Counted from the stretch's first letter, positions 17,531 through 26,681 are shown. The stretch: DNA of 64,000 nt from Bin5 sp965204705 (GCA_965204705.1 OZ242006.1:2046001-2110000); one strand, 5' to 3'. The notes: a model not told the origin generated them from the letters alone. Numbers and translations: made by a program.

Positions 17531-18010
17531 ATGCAGGATCTGAAGTCTCTGATCGCGAAGTACGTAAACGAACCGGTTTGGGCCGTTGTGGGGGCCAGCA
17601 ACAACAAGGCCAAATACGGCAATCGAATCTATCTGAAACTCAGAGAGGCTGGCTACAGGGTCTATCCGGTCAATCGCCGCGAGCAACTGATTCAAGGCGA
17701 CACCGCCTACAGCAGCTTGACCGACCTGCCTGAGCCGCCAGCGGTAATCAACATGGTCGTACCTCCACATGAAGCCCCCGCCGTCGTGGAACAAGCGAAA
17801 GCCGCTGGCGCGCAAGCTATTTGGTTCCAGCCGGGCGCCGAAAGTCCCGCCGCTGCTCAATGGGCACAGGATCACGGGCTGGACGTCATAGAAGCCTGCA
17901 TTTTAGTCCAACTTGCCTTGATGCCTCGCCCAGAAGAGGCCGAACCCAGCAGGTCTGCAACACACCCGCGCCCTACTGCCTCCCCAGACCCTACAACCTC
18001 CACCCGTTGA
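17531..18010 (+). CDS. CoA-binding domain protein
   Basis: The 159-residue protein consists of a single Rossmann-type CoA-binding domain like YccU. It shows WAVVGASNNKAKYGNRIYLKLREAGYRVYPVNRR, then VINMVVPPHEAPAVVEQAKAAGAQAIWFQPGAES and a closing GLDVIEACILVQ. The last 25 residues are a Pro/Ser/Thr-rich tail. The ATG at 17531 gives a start at the family boundary; the open frame reaches further upstream into non-conserved sequence. Its biological role is not known in general, and the neighbours do not help. Confidence 0.85.
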   Translation: MQDLKSLIAKYVNEPVWAVVGASNNKAKYGNRIYLKLREAGYRVYPVNRREQLIQGDTAYSSLTDLPEPPAVINMVVPPHEAPAVVEQAKAAGAQAIWFQPGAESPAAAQWAQDHGLDVIEACILVQLALMPRPEEAEPSRSATHPRPTASPDPTTSTR

Positions 18011-18166
18011 TGCATATCCGCGCAAAAACGGGTGGAGGAATTGCAGCTGAGTAGTCGTGAAGCCATCAGATGTCAGCGCGCAATCTGAACTACACGCGCA
18101 CCTCCCGTATGGCAAGGCAAGAGGACTAACATAAGAGCACTGTATACTGTATAAGGATAAACTGAA

Positions 18167-19951
18167 ATGCGGATGTCGAAACTGTTTTTCCAGACACTGC
18201 GCGAAGCCCCCGCGGATGCCGATGTACGCAGCCATCAACTGATGCTGCGAGCGGGACTGGTCCGCCAGGTAGGAGCCGGGATCTTCGAGTATCTGCCCCT
18301 CGGGTTGCGGGTCAAGAAGAAGATTGAAGCGATAATGCGTGAAGAAATGGACGCCATCGACGGGCAGGAGATCGTGATGCCGGTGGTGCAACCGGCCTCC
18401 CTCTGGAAGCGAACCGGTCGCTGGTACGAGATCGGCGACGACCTCGCTCGACTGACCGATCGTGCCGGCAGGGAACTGGTCCTGGCCATGACGCACGAAG
18501 AGGTAATCACGGAGCTGGCCGGCGGCGTGATCAACAGCTACCGGCAGTTGCCGGTAATGCTATACCAGATTCAGACGAAGTTCAGGGATGAACCCCGGCC
18601 AAGAGGCGGCCTGATCCGCGTGCGCGAGTTCACCATGAAGGACGGCTATTCGTTCCACCCGGATATCGCCGGCCTGGACGAATACTATCCGCTCGTCTAC
18701 CAGGCTTACTTCAATATCTTTGGCCGCGCCGGGCTCGAAGTGATTGCAGTAGAAAGCGATACCGGCATGATGGGCGGGACTATGGCCCACGAGTTCATGG
18801 CCCTGACCGAAGTCGGTGAAGACACGCTCATCCTCTGCGACCAATGCGGTTATCAGGCCAATCGCCAGGTCGCCACTTTCGTGAAGACCGCAGAGGAAGG
18901 TAAAGCCGATGAAAAAGCGCTTCCTGCAGAAGAAGTCGCCACGCCCGGCGTCAATACCATAGCCGCGCTGGCCGAATTCCTGGATATTCCCGAAAGTCGC
19001 ACCGCCAAGGCACTGTTCTTGGTTGCAACGATAGAGGAGGACGGCGAAGAAAGGGACCAGTTCGTCTTTGTCGTTGTCCGTGGCGATATGGATTTGAACG
19101 AAACGAAGTTGACGAACGCGCTGAAGGCCCGTCAGTTGCGCCCGGCCCAGCCAGAAGAGATCCGGGCCATCGGTGCAGAGCCGGGCTACGGCTCCCCTGT
19201 CGGCATCGGCAGAGACGCGGTCCTATTGGTCGTTGATGACCTGGTCCCCGACAGCCCAAATCTGGTAGCGGGCGCAAATCGCGAAGGATGGCACCTCAGG
19301 AATGTCAACTGTGGAAGGGACTATCAGCCCGATCTGATCGTGGACGTAGTGGCAGCCGCCGATGGCCATCCTTGCCCGACCTGTCAGGCCCCCTTGCGCG
19401 CGGTGCGCGGTGTGGAAGTGGGCAATATCTTTAAGCTTGGTACGAAGTACAGTGAGGCCATGGACGCAAGCTTCCTTGATGAAGATGGCGGCAGCGCGCC
19501 GATGGTTATGGGCTGCTACGGCATCGGCTCCGGCCGTCTCATCGCAAGTGCTATCGAAACCAATAATGACGACAACGGCATCGTCTGGCCCATCACGATC
19601 GCGCCCCATCAGCTCTATCTGGTCAGCCTGGCCACTCGGCGTACTCCGGAAGTGACTGAGGTGGCCGAGCGCATATACAGTCATCTGCAGCAAGCCGGAG
19701 TGGAAGTCCTCTATGACGATCGCGATGAGCGGGCCGGCGTGAAGTTCAATGACGCCGATCTCTTGGGAATCCCAATCCGGCTGACAATTGGCGCAAGAGG
19801 CGTGAAGAACGGCGTCGTAGAACTCAAACTTCGCAACAGCGAGGACATCCGCGAACTGCCCCTGAACGATATCGTCAATCAGATTCAAGCAGCCATAGAC
19901 GCCGAGACGGCCGCAGTTCTTGCCAAAGTGATTACCCAGCCGCTGCAATAA
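18167..19951 (+). CDS. proS: Prolyl-tRNA synthetase, bacterial type
   Basis: The 594-residue enzyme charges tRNA-Pro. It is the bacterial architecture: class II catalytic motifs (LRAGLVRQVGAGIFEYLPLGLRV, RDEPRPRGGLIRVREFTMKDGYSFH, and motif 3 GCYGIGSGRLIASAIE), with the YbaK-like editing insertion between motifs 2 and 3 (about residues 225-410), then an anticodon-binding domain (APHQLYLVSLATR, VEVLYDDRDERAGVKFNDADLLGIPIRLTIG). ATG codons at 18167 and 18173 are both possible. No T-box leader was recognised upstream. It appears monocistronic, with a small leader-like frame and terminator downstream. Confidence 0.97.
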   Translation: MRMSKLFFQTLREAPADADVRSHQLMLRAGLVRQVGAGIFEYLPLGLRVKKKIEAIMREEMDAIDGQEIVMPVVQPASLWKRTGRWYEIGDDLARLTDRAGRELVLAMTHEEVITELAGGVINSYRQLPVMLYQIQTKFRDEPRPRGGLIRVREFTMKDGYSFHPDIAGLDEYYPLVYQAYFNIFGRAGLEVIAVESDTGMMGGTMAHEFMALTEVGEDTLILCDQCGYQANRQVATFVKTAEEGKADEKALPAEEVATPGVNTIAALAEFLDIPESRTAKALFLVATIEEDGEERDQFVFVVVRGDMDLNETKLTNALKARQLRPAQPEEIRAIGAEPGYGSPVGIGRDAVLLVVDDLVPDSPNLVAGANREGWHLRNVNCGRDYQPDLIVDVVAAADGHPCPTCQAPLRAVRGVEVGNIFKLGTKYSEAMDASFLDEDGGSAPMVMGCYGIGSGRLIASAIETNNDDNGIVWPITIAPHQLYLVSLATRRTPEVTEVAERIYSHLQQAGVEVLYDDRDERAGVKFNDADLLGIPIRLTIGARGVKNGVVELKLRNSEDIRELPLNDIVNQIQAAIDAETAAVLAKVITQPLQ

Positions 19952-20085
19952 AGTCAAAGGATCTAGCAGTATCAAAAGCCTGCCCGCAAGAATTGACTTA
20001 GTCTGAAGTCCCTGCTACTCTATAGGGCGTGTCTTGACACGATATCGGCACTGAACGCAGTCCCACACAGAAAGGAGCGAAGACC

Positions 20086-20157
20086 ATGCGAACTGATCTG
20101 TCTGTCAACTCTGTTGGCTTCGCGTCCTTTGTGAGGAGATCCGCGCCAGACCTTTGA
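20086..20157 (+). CDS. Candidate 23-residue small ORF with strong Shine-Dalgarno
   Basis: ATG at 20086 is preceded by AAAGGAG with an 8-base gap, better than many real genes here. The frame codes MRTDLSVNSVGFASFVRRSA plus three residues and stops at 20157. A strong hairpin-plus-U-tract terminator starts 25 bases later, before the GNAT gene. It could be a leader peptide of an attenuator or a stand-alone small protein. There is no run of one amino acid to suggest which signal. It has no homologue I recognise. Confidence 0.35.
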   Translation: MRTDLSVNSVGFASFVRRSAPDL

Positions 20158-20181
20158 GTCAGTGCTGAACTGCTTTTCAGA

Positions 20182-20218
20182 CCGTGGACGCGTGTTTCGA
20201 CCGCTCCACGGTTTTTTT
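20182..20218 (+). terminator. Rho-independent terminator between the small ORF and the GNAT gene
   Basis: CCGTGGA (20182-20188) pairs with TCCACGG around a GC-containing loop and is followed by seven or more T residues. It would end the proS or small-ORF transcript, or act as the off-state of an attenuator for the downstream acetyltransferase gene. Confidence 0.85.
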
Positions 20219-20310
20219 GTTGGCTTAAGAAGTTGAAGACCACAAGAAGGAAAGGAGGCGCAAAATCAGCAACTTCGTCGACTTCAGTCCCTGGAATCCC
20301 GATGAACCTT

Positions 20311-20316
20311 TATAAT
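20311..20316 (+). promoter_or_regulatory. TATAAT box just before the GNAT gene
   Basis: A perfect TATAAT lies only 13 bases before the TTG start at 20329, and it overlaps the region of the Shine-Dalgarno GGAG (20317-20320). If used as a -10, the message would be nearly leaderless. No good -35 was found at the right distance, so the match may be chance. Confidence 0.25.
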
Positions 20317-20328
20317 GGAGTATGAACA

Positions 20329-21360
20329 TTGATCACAATAAGACCCTTCGAAGAAAACAATGTAGACTATCACCAGGCGGTCGAGATCGTGAACACCGTC
20401 TGGCCGGAGTATCCCGATACAGTGGAAGAATGGAAAGAGTCCGACGAAAAACGCTCGAAACTGGTCAAGAGAGGCCGCTTGTTTGCCGAAATAGAAGGCC
20501 GACCGGTCGGCTTTGCCACTTACGGCCAGTCCCTCTGGATAAATCATCCGGGCAAACTGTTTGTAGGCGTAGAAGTTCTGCCCGATTTCCGCAAACGCGG
20601 AGTTGGCACTGCCCTCTGGGAGCACCTCTGCAAGGAGATCCAGCAGTTCGACCCCCTGCGCCTTCTCGCCCACACCCGCGAAGACTACGAGGACGGCATT
20701 CGATTTGCCGAGAAAATGGGATTCAAAGAATGTATGCGGGACTGGGAGTCCCGTCTGGACCCAGCAAGCCCCGACCTGGACGAGTGGAGCCGATATGCCC
20801 GGCAGGTCGCCGACCAGGGCATCGAGATCAAGACGGTCGCTGAACTGGGATCCGATCCAAACCGGGATCGCAAGCTATACGAGTTGGAGTGGCTCATCGA
20901 CCGCGACGTCCCCAGCCCCGAACCGCCGTCTAAAGTGCCCTTTGACGAGTTTCAAAAGGTGTGGGAAAGGACAAATCTGTTGCCTGATGCTTGGTATGTC
21001 GCTATCGACAATGGCGAATACGTGGGAATGACCAATCTGTGGACGAGCCAGGCAAATGCCAACCTGCTCTATGTTGGACTAACAGGGGTGACTCGCTCCC
21101 ATCGCAAGCGCGGCATTGCCATGGCCCTTAAGGTTCTTTCCGTCCAATTTGCCCTGCAAAATGGCTTCACCGAAATCCGAACCTGGAACAATACCAACAA
21201 CCAGGCCATGCTGGGAATCAACAACCGGCTCGGCTTTGTGCGCCAGCCCGCGCACATCGAATACATAAAAGCAATGCGTGAGGAGCGTCCCGAGGACGCC
21301 AATCTGAAAATCCAGGATACGACGCAGGAAGAGGAAAAGTCGGAAGTCGGATTCCACTGA
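20329..21360 (+). CDS. GNAT N-acetyltransferase with two GNAT domains
   Basis: The 343-residue protein has two tandem GCN5-related domains. The first (about residues 1-150) carries the acetyl-CoA-binding motif VEVLPDFRKRGVGTALWEHL; the second (about 165-320) carries LTGVTRSHRKRGIAMALKVLSVQFA and NNTNNQAMLGINNRLGF. Such proteins acetylate small molecules or protein N-termini; the substrate is unknown. The start is TTG at 20329 with GGAG eight bases before; a nearby ATG at 20322 is out of frame. A strong terminator stands upstream and another after the stop, so it is probably its own unit. Confidence 0.85.
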   Translation: MITIRPFEENNVDYHQAVEIVNTVWPEYPDTVEEWKESDEKRSKLVKRGRLFAEIEGRPVGFATYGQSLWINHPGKLFVGVEVLPDFRKRGVGTALWEHLCKEIQQFDPLRLLAHTREDYEDGIRFAEKMGFKECMRDWESRLDPASPDLDEWSRYARQVADQGIEIKTVAELGSDPNRDRKLYELEWLIDRDVPSPEPPSKVPFDEFQKVWERTNLLPDAWYVAIDNGEYVGMTNLWTSQANANLLYVGLTGVTRSHRKRGIAMALKVLSVQFALQNGFTEIRTWNNTNNQAMLGINNRLGFVRQPAHIEYIKAMREERPEDANLKIQDTTQEEEKSEVGFH

Positions 21361-21429
21361 TGACCGCAGTCAGGACGGACAGCCCGCCGTTCAGACATAT
21401 CGCACCGGTTGAGAACTCTTCCAGAAAGG

Positions 21430-21462
21430 CAGGGACCTGCATGACGAGGTCCCTGTCTCTTC
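21430..21462. terminator. Hairpin terminator between convergent genes
   Basis: CAGGGACCT and AGGTCCCTG form a 9-bp stem around GCATGACG and are followed by TCTCTTCTTT on the plus strand. It lies between the GNAT gene and the convergent purine nucleoside phosphorylase gene and can serve the former well and the latter partly. Confidence 0.7.
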
Positions 21463-21478
21463 TTTCGGATCCGCCAAA

Positions 21479-22342
21479 CTACAAACGTCCCACGACTGCC
21501 GTCAGCAATGCCGACAATTGCGGCACAACAATTCTACCCGTTTCCATCACCTCTTCTTCGCTTGTCTCCTTGTCCGCGTCGAGGTGATCGATGGCCACGT
21601 TGGTGATCGTGCTTATGCCCAGGACCTCGATCCCGGCATGGACCGCCACCAGCGCCTCCGGTACCGTACTCATGCCCACCGCATCCGCCCCTACCAGTCG
21701 CAGATAACGAACTTCCGCCGGCGTCTCGAAATTAGGCCCTGCCAGAAAAGCATACACACCCTGGCGCAGCGTGATGCCCAACTCTTGCGCCGACGCCAGT
21801 GCCGCCCTGCGCAACGACCGAGGATAGGCGTGTGTCATTGACGGAAAACGCGTACCGAACTCCGACACATTTGGGCCAATCAGAGGGTTGTGCCCCGCCA
21901 TCCCTACGAAATTCAGGTGGTCCACGATCAGCATAAGATCACCTGCTCTAAATCCTGGATTCACCCCTCCTGCCGCGTTGGTCAGAATCAGCTTGCCGAC
22001 GCCAAGCCGTTGCATCACTCGAATCGGAAAAGTAATCTCCTCAACCGAATAACCTTCATAGAAGTGGACTCTCCCTTGCATAGCCAAAACGGTCTGGCCG
22101 CCAAGTTGGCCCACGATCAGGCGCCCTGCGTGTCCCGGTGCCGTGCTGGTGGAGAAGTGCGGGATCTCCTCGTATGGAATCGCCTTTGCCCCCTCGATCG
22201 CCTCGGCCAAAGGGTTCAACCCGCTGCCAAGCACGAGTCCGACAGGCCGCCTGTCGGCAAGTCGAAATCCTTGGCGGTCTATCTGGTCGCGCACATAGTC
22301 CGCCGCGAGGTCATAGTCTGCAAGATTGAACCGTAGAGTCAT
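21479..22342 (-). CDS. Purine nucleoside phosphorylase (trimeric, class PNP/MTAP)
   Basis: The 287-residue enzyme cleaves purine nucleosides with phosphate for salvage. It has GLVLGSGLNPLAEAI (phosphate loop), GHAGRLIVGQLGG, MQGRVHFYEGYS, LTNAAGGVNP, FLAGPNFETPAEVR and DAVGMSTVPEALVA. The asparagine in STITNVAID is at the position that selects 6-oxopurines (inosine, guanosine) in human and related enzymes. It resembles PunA rather than the hexameric DeoD. The gene is leftward, with a convergent acetyltransferase gene and a flavoprotein gene upstream. Confidence 0.93.
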   Translation of the reverse strand: MTLRFNLADYDLAADYVRDQIDRQGFRLADRRPVGLVLGSGLNPLAEAIEGAKAIPYEEIPHFSTSTAPGHAGRLIVGQLGGQTVLAMQGRVHFYEGYSVEEITFPIRVMQRLGVGKLILTNAAGGVNPGFRAGDLMLIVDHLNFVGMAGHNPLIGPNVSEFGTRFPSMTHAYPRSLRRAALASAQELGITLRQGVYAFLAGPNFETPAEVRYLRLVGADAVGMSTVPEALVAVHAGIEVLGISTITNVAIDHLDADKETSEEEVMETGRIVVPQLSALLTAVVGRL

Positions 22343-22401
22343 GGAGTTTACTGTGAGTTATCCAGTCCCCGCCTACTTGCGCAGGGCGCCTTCAGCATTG
22401 C

Positions 22402-23601
22402 CTACTCAAGGCAATCAGCATCGCCATGGTAACGTGAAGCCTCCTGCCCTGTCGTCTCTGGGGCCAGGTCGCGCCATCTGAACATCTCTGCCCATTCATT
22501 CGGCTTGTCTTCCACCACGTCGGCGATAAGATCCCCCAGGACAGGCCCAAATTTGAAGCCGTGACCGCTCCCGCCCGTAGCTATACTCAGTCCTTCCTTC
22601 TCAGGGTGATGGTCGATCCAAAAGTGTTCATCCAGCGTGTCATTGTACAAACAGCGTCGCGTATACGTGATTTCAGCATCCAACAGCGCGGGAAATGTAT
22701 CCTCCAAAAAAATACGCAACTGTTCAAAATCCTCCTCGTATACAGTGCGCTCATCTTTCTCCGGGTGAAGATGCACGCCGACCCCGTGCCGCGAAATCTT
22801 GACGATGCCCTCCCGCAACATCGGGAAACCGTACCAGCCGGTGCGTGCCGTGTCACCGAAAAAAACAACAAATTCAGGCGCCGTAAAGGGCGCCGGATCC
22901 TTCGGTTTCAGGTGAAAGATTGGGTGGCCGGTCGCATTCATCACTGACTGTAGCTCAGGCAGCAACCACGGTGTCCAGGAACCTGCAGCCAGAACCGTAT
23001 GATCAGACCGGAAAGTGGCCCCTTCCCGTGTCTCTATCCCCTGAACACGACCGCTGCTCGACAGGAGTTCTTGGGCTGTCTGACCGGGCCGGACTTCCAC
23101 CCCGGCGTTTATCGCCGTTTCAACCAGCTTGCCAACGACGCGCCCGCTTTCCGCGTATCCGCCGCGCGGATTGTAGAAACCGTCCACATAGGCCCCCGTT
23201 GTCCAGGCTGGAAATCGCCGCGTGATCTCTTCCCCGGATAGGCGTTCAGGGCTCTGCCCCTCCTCAAGTAACATCCCAAAGCTGTCGTTAACGAACTCGC
23301 TGTCCTCCATGTAATCCTTTGTAGCGGCCAGAATGCCCGTCTCGTGGTATAGCGTCTCCCCAAAAAGCTCGTTCCAGCGATGGAACCCCTCGATAGCGCG
23401 GATCACCATCCGCATGTACTGCCGATTCTTGCCATACTCCATTCGAACGACCTTGCTGACATCCGTCGAAGCGGCAAGCGCATAGGGAAGAGGACCCGGG
23501 TCGATTAGTGTAACGCCGTATCCCCGGCTACGCAGGGACAACGCCGTCGTTACGCCGAAAATCCCGGCTCCGACCACGAGAAAGTCTGACGAAGAGGACA
23601 T
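22402..23601 (-). CDS. FAD-dependent oxidoreductase, sarcosine-oxidase-like (DAO family)
   Basis: The 399-residue protein opens with a dinucleotide-binding turn FLVVGAGIFGVTTALSLRSRGYGVTLID and has the DAO family fold. Cys317 in RRCLYNDTLDEHFWID sits where monomeric sarcosine oxidase binds FAD covalently, and GGSGHGFKFGPVLGDLIADV near the end also fits that family. It likely oxidises a secondary amine or N-methyl amino acid. The next gene upstream, leftward, is an HpcH/HpaI aldolase, so the two may belong to one small catabolic unit. Substrate not assigned. Confidence 0.85.
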   Translation of the reverse strand: MSSSSDFLVVGAGIFGVTTALSLRSRGYGVTLIDPGPLPYALAASTDVSKVVRMEYGKNRQYMRMVIRAIEGFHRWNELFGETLYHETGILAATKDYMEDSEFVNDSFGMLLEEGQSPERLSGEEITRRFPAWTTGAYVDGFYNPRGGYAESGRVVGKLVETAINAGVEVRPGQTAQELLSSSGRVQGIETREGATFRSDHTVLAAGSWTPWLLPELQSVMNATGHPIFHLKPKDPAPFTAPEFVVFFGDTARTGWYGFPMLREGIVKISRHGVGVHLHPEKDERTVYEEDFEQLRIFLEDTFPALLDAEITYTRRCLYNDTLDEHFWIDHHPEKEGLSIATGGSGHGFKFGPVLGDLIADVVEDKPNEWAEMFRWRDLAPETTGQEASRYHGDADCLE

Positions 23602-23720
23602 CCAAAAGCTCCTTTCAGTTTCCCAATTCCTAAGGAAGGGGGCCCAACAGGATGGTCCCCCTCACCTTACTGATGCATAAAACCGGCTCGCAGCCTTGTC
23701 TGAAAAACAGGTCGAAATGC

Positions 23721-24485
23721 CTAGGCTTTGAATTCGGAAAGACGGGCGACAGCACTCGTCGCGCCGGCTCCCAGCAGGCCGCCATCGCTGGTCGCGGTGA
23801 TAAATCGAAAACCCTGTCCGGCTCGATGCAGTGCGTCTTCCACACTCCGGCCTGCGATGCCTGGAATCTTGCCCGTGTTTTCGCAGGCTTTCAGGATCGA
23901 TTCAAGTGCCCGCGCATGCTCCTCGCGGTCGTCCATCTCCGACGGGTGAAAGCCCAGTGAAAGCGAAAGATCGCTCGGCCCAGTCCAGCAACCGTCAATC
24001 CCCGGCGTGCTGAGAATCGCTTCCGCATTCTCTACCGCCTCTGCACTTTCCAGCTGCACAGCAACGAAGAGCTGCTCGTTTATCCAGTCGGCATAATCTG
24101 CCCCGTACAACTTTGCTCTTCCCCAGCCCCATGACCGCTGCCCCAGCGGAGGAAGTCGGCATGAATCGGCCGCACTGCGTGCCTGCTCAGACGTATCGAC
24201 CATCGGCACAATCATGCCCATCACCCCTTCGTCCAGTAACCTGCCAATGAATGTGTAGTCATTGCGGGCCACTCGGGCCATGGGGACCGCAGTGCTCCCA
24301 TTGATTGCCACCAACGCGGCGATGGCGCTGTCTTCCCCCCAGGAGCCATGCTGCCGGTCAATCATTACAAAATCAATCCCGCTTCGGCTCATCAATTCCG
24401 CATTAAGCGCCGATCCCATCCCCAGCGCAAAGCCGAAAGCGGGCTGTCCTGACTGCATCTTTTCCTTCGCGGTATTTGGATTCAC
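23721..24485 (-). CDS. HpcH/HpaI-family aldolase
   Basis: The 254-residue protein belongs to the class II pyruvate aldolase family that cleaves 4-hydroxy-2-oxo acids. It shows FGFALGMGSALNAELMSRSGIDFVMIDRQHG, EGVMGMIVPMVDTSEQARSA, the metal-ligand region FVAVQLESAEAVENAEAI and GIDGCWTGPSDLSLSLG. The start is GTG at 24485 with GAGGAGG five bases upstream. The opening YxxSxGID/DxEH motif appears as DRQHG, a common variant. It probably precedes the flavoprotein gene in one transcript (119-bp gap). Substrate is not known. Confidence 0.88.
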   Translation of the reverse strand: MNPNTAKEKMQSGQPAFGFALGMGSALNAELMSRSGIDFVMIDRQHGSWGEDSAIAALVAINGSTAVPMARVARNDYTFIGRLLDEGVMGMIVPMVDTSEQARSAADSCRLPPLGQRSWGWGRAKLYGADYADWINEQLFVAVQLESAEAVENAEAILSTPGIDGCWTGPSDLSLSLGFHPSEMDDREEHARALESILKACENTGKIPGIAGRSVEDALHRAGQGFRFITATSDGGLLGAGATSAVARLSEFKA

Positions 24486-24853
24486 TGGTTCCTCCTCGGG
24501 CTGTTAGTGCTGGAAGACGCTCGGTTACCTGTCAATCAATCGCAAATCAGGGCTCGTGCTGGGATCGGGTTCAGTTTGGCAGGAAAACTCTTAGAAATGG
24601 CACCCGGGAAAACACTACATCCCGATAGTAGCTGTAGTGCCCTGCTCTGTCAAAGGAATCGCCGCCCAGTCCTGAACATCCGCCAAGAATATTGTGGAAC
24701 TACCCCAATGGCAGCCTCTCCCGCCGCCCCGACAACAGGCCGCCAGTCGCACACGTACAGACACATTTCGCTATAAACCCTACAGCGTAGAATATGTTAC
24801 AATGTTCCGAATCAGCGAACCCCCATAGGAGAAAACCTTGGCCATAACAGTGG
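24486..24853. other. 368-bp divergent intergenic region
   Basis: No gene is supported here. It lies between the leftward aldolase gene and the rightward MFS permease gene, and must hold both promoters. TACAAT near 24798 could be a -10 for the permease, but I saw no matching -35. Confidence 0.4.
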
Positions 24854-26236
24854 ATGGCTGCCCGCCATGCCAGTTTGGCCGTCGCCATGTCCCAAGCCAA
24901 CCTGAAACCTCAGCCCGATCCGTCAACTGACCGTCGGCCATATCGCCTGTCACCCTCTACTACTCTTGTGCTGGTGGTTTCGGGGGCCGTCGGCTTCGCC
25001 ATTATGGGCGACTCTCTGCTGTATGCAATTCTCCCCCTGGCGGCTGGACAGCTTGCCCTTTCGCCGCAGCAGGTCGGCCTTCTCTTAAGCGCCAATCGCC
25101 TTATTCGGCTCTTCTCAAATACGTGGCTCGGTGCCATCTTCGCCCGCTTTGGCCCATATCGGGCTTTTGTAATTTCAGCGATACTTGGCGTCCTGACGAC
25201 GGCTCTCTATGGCTTTGAATTCGGCTTCATCGTCCTCCTCCTGGCGAGGATAGGGTGGGGCGTCGCCTGGTCCGGACTACGACAAGGCACCTTCCAATCG
25301 ATATGGGCCGGAGATCAGGCAGATGCAGGCCGGCTTATGGGACTGAAGTGGGGTGTTGTCCGCGGCGGCAGTGCAATAAGCGCCCTGATCGGAGGCTTTC
25401 TTTTTGACCATTTCGGATTTCAAACCACGGTCTGGACCATAGCAGGCCTGTCAGCTCTTTCCATCCCAATTGCTTTCGGTCTGACATGGCCGGCCAGTGC
25501 CTCTCCCCAAGTCGATAGCGATCGACCGAGTTCTGATCCCAACCTCCATTCAAACAGCTCCGAGAACGTTCAAGAGACAAGCCGGAACGATCACGCGATT
25601 CTCGGCGGCTGGATCGAAGGGCTATCCAACCCGCTTCAACGTTCAGTCCTTCTCGTAGGGTTCTTCAAGCTGCTGCTGAACTCCGTCCTCGTAGCCACGG
25701 CTTCCGTTTTCCTGGCCGACCGTTTCGAAACCTTTACAGGTGGATTCCTGTTAGGCCTGCAAGTCGGCGCGCTGGCAGGAATCGTGCTTGGGACCCGCTG
25801 GTTTTCTGACCTCTTTCTCGGCGCCCCCATGGGTGCGCTTGCCGACCTGGTCGGACGGATCCGGTTGACTCTGGTTCTGGTCTTCCTTCTCTGTCTCGGT
25901 CTGACTCTGATGTTGACAGTTTCCAACAACCTGTCGTTTGTGGCTCTGCTGGCCGTTCTGATGGTCAGCACCGGAGTAAACGTGGTGCTGGATGCCTACG
26001 CTAATCAAGCAGCCCTCGCCACGCATCATCCTCAACTGTTCGTCGGTGCCTATGCGACCGCTTCAGATTTGGGTTCAGCCGTCGGTCCTCTATTTGCCTT
26101 CTCGCTGGTCGCCTCTTACGGATTCGCGCCGGTCTATGGGGTCGCCGCTTTGCTGGTTGTACTGACTCTACTCTACCTGGTCTCGCTGGATGCCCGCTAT
26201 GCCAGTTTGCAGACACCGGTGTCCGGAAGCTCTTAG
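24854..26236 (+). CDS. Major facilitator superfamily transporter
   Basis: The 460-residue protein has about twelve hydrophobic segments and MFS features: LLSANRLIRLFSNTWLGAIFARFGPYRAFVISAI (motif A-like loop after TM2), then VLLLARIGWGVAWSGLRQGTFQSI and the C-half counterpart GAPMGALADLVGRIRLTLVLVFLLCLGL. A hydrophilic central loop of some 50 residues separates the halves. ATG codons at 24854 and 24887 are both in frame; neither has a strong Shine-Dalgarno. Substrate cannot be told. The DUF6504-like gene starts 42 bases after it. Confidence 0.85.
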   Translation: MAARHASLAVAMSQANLKPQPDPSTDRRPYRLSPSTTLVLVVSGAVGFAIMGDSLLYAILPLAAGQLALSPQQVGLLLSANRLIRLFSNTWLGAIFARFGPYRAFVISAILGVLTTALYGFEFGFIVLLLARIGWGVAWSGLRQGTFQSIWAGDQADAGRLMGLKWGVVRGGSAISALIGGFLFDHFGFQTTVWTIAGLSALSIPIAFGLTWPASASPQVDSDRPSSDPNLHSNSSENVQETSRNDHAILGGWIEGLSNPLQRSVLLVGFFKLLLNSVLVATASVFLADRFETFTGGFLLGLQVGALAGIVLGTRWFSDLFLGAPMGALADLVGRIRLTLVLVFLLCLGLTLMLTVSNNLSFVALLAVLMVSTGVNVVLDAYANQAALATHHPQLFVGAYATASDLGSAVGPLFAFSLVASYGFAPVYGVAALLVVLTLLYLVSLDARYASLQTPVSGSS

Positions 26237-26278
26237 AACTCCTTCCGGCAGTCCCCCCGCCCGTCCATAGGTGATTCC

Positions 26279-26656
26279 ATGCGATTCATCGGTCGAGAGA
26301 TCAATGTGAAACTGCCCCCAGGATTTTCACTCGAGAAAAAGCCGCTTTTGCCCGATGCCTTTGACTGGCAAGGAAGGACCCATGCGATAGCGGAGATGCT
26401 GGCTACCTGGCATCGCTACGGAAAACCTGAGATTCGAACGCAGGGAGGGCGGGCCCCCTACTTCGTACGCAGCGGCCGCACACAGGGATCTTGGGGACAG
26501 GGCAGGGACTACTACCGGGTACGCACTGAAGATGGCAGGCTATTTGACCTCTATTACGATCGGGCGCCCAAGGGACAGCGTCGCGTCGGGGCCTGGTTCC
26601 TGTGGCGCGAACTTTCCGCCGCCGAGGAGAACTTAGGCCTCGAAGACTACAACTAG
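26279..26656 (+). CDS. Conserved small protein resembling DUF6504
   Basis: The 125-residue protein begins MRFIGREINVKLPPGF and has DAFDWQGRTHAIAEMLATWHRYG, then DYYRVRTEDGRLFDLYYDRAPKG and WFLWRELSAAEE. The RVRT.DGRLF.LYYD pattern recalls the DUF6504 family, whose function is unknown. It is a soluble, basic protein with many aromatic residues. It probably follows the MFS gene in one transcript and converges on the secreted glycosidase gene. Confidence 0.6.
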   Translation: MRFIGREINVKLPPGFSLEKKPLLPDAFDWQGRTHAIAEMLATWHRYGKPEIRTQGGRAPYFVRSGRTQGSWGQGRDYYRVRTEDGRLFDLYYDRAPKGQRRVGAWFLWRELSAAEENLGLEDYN

Positions 26657-26681
26657 CCCAGTTAGCCTGGGGGGAAATTCG

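Noticed and set aside
18011..18166. Possible T-box leader before prolyl-tRNA synthetase
   Set aside because: I looked for the T-box antiterminator consensus and a specifier loop and found neither.
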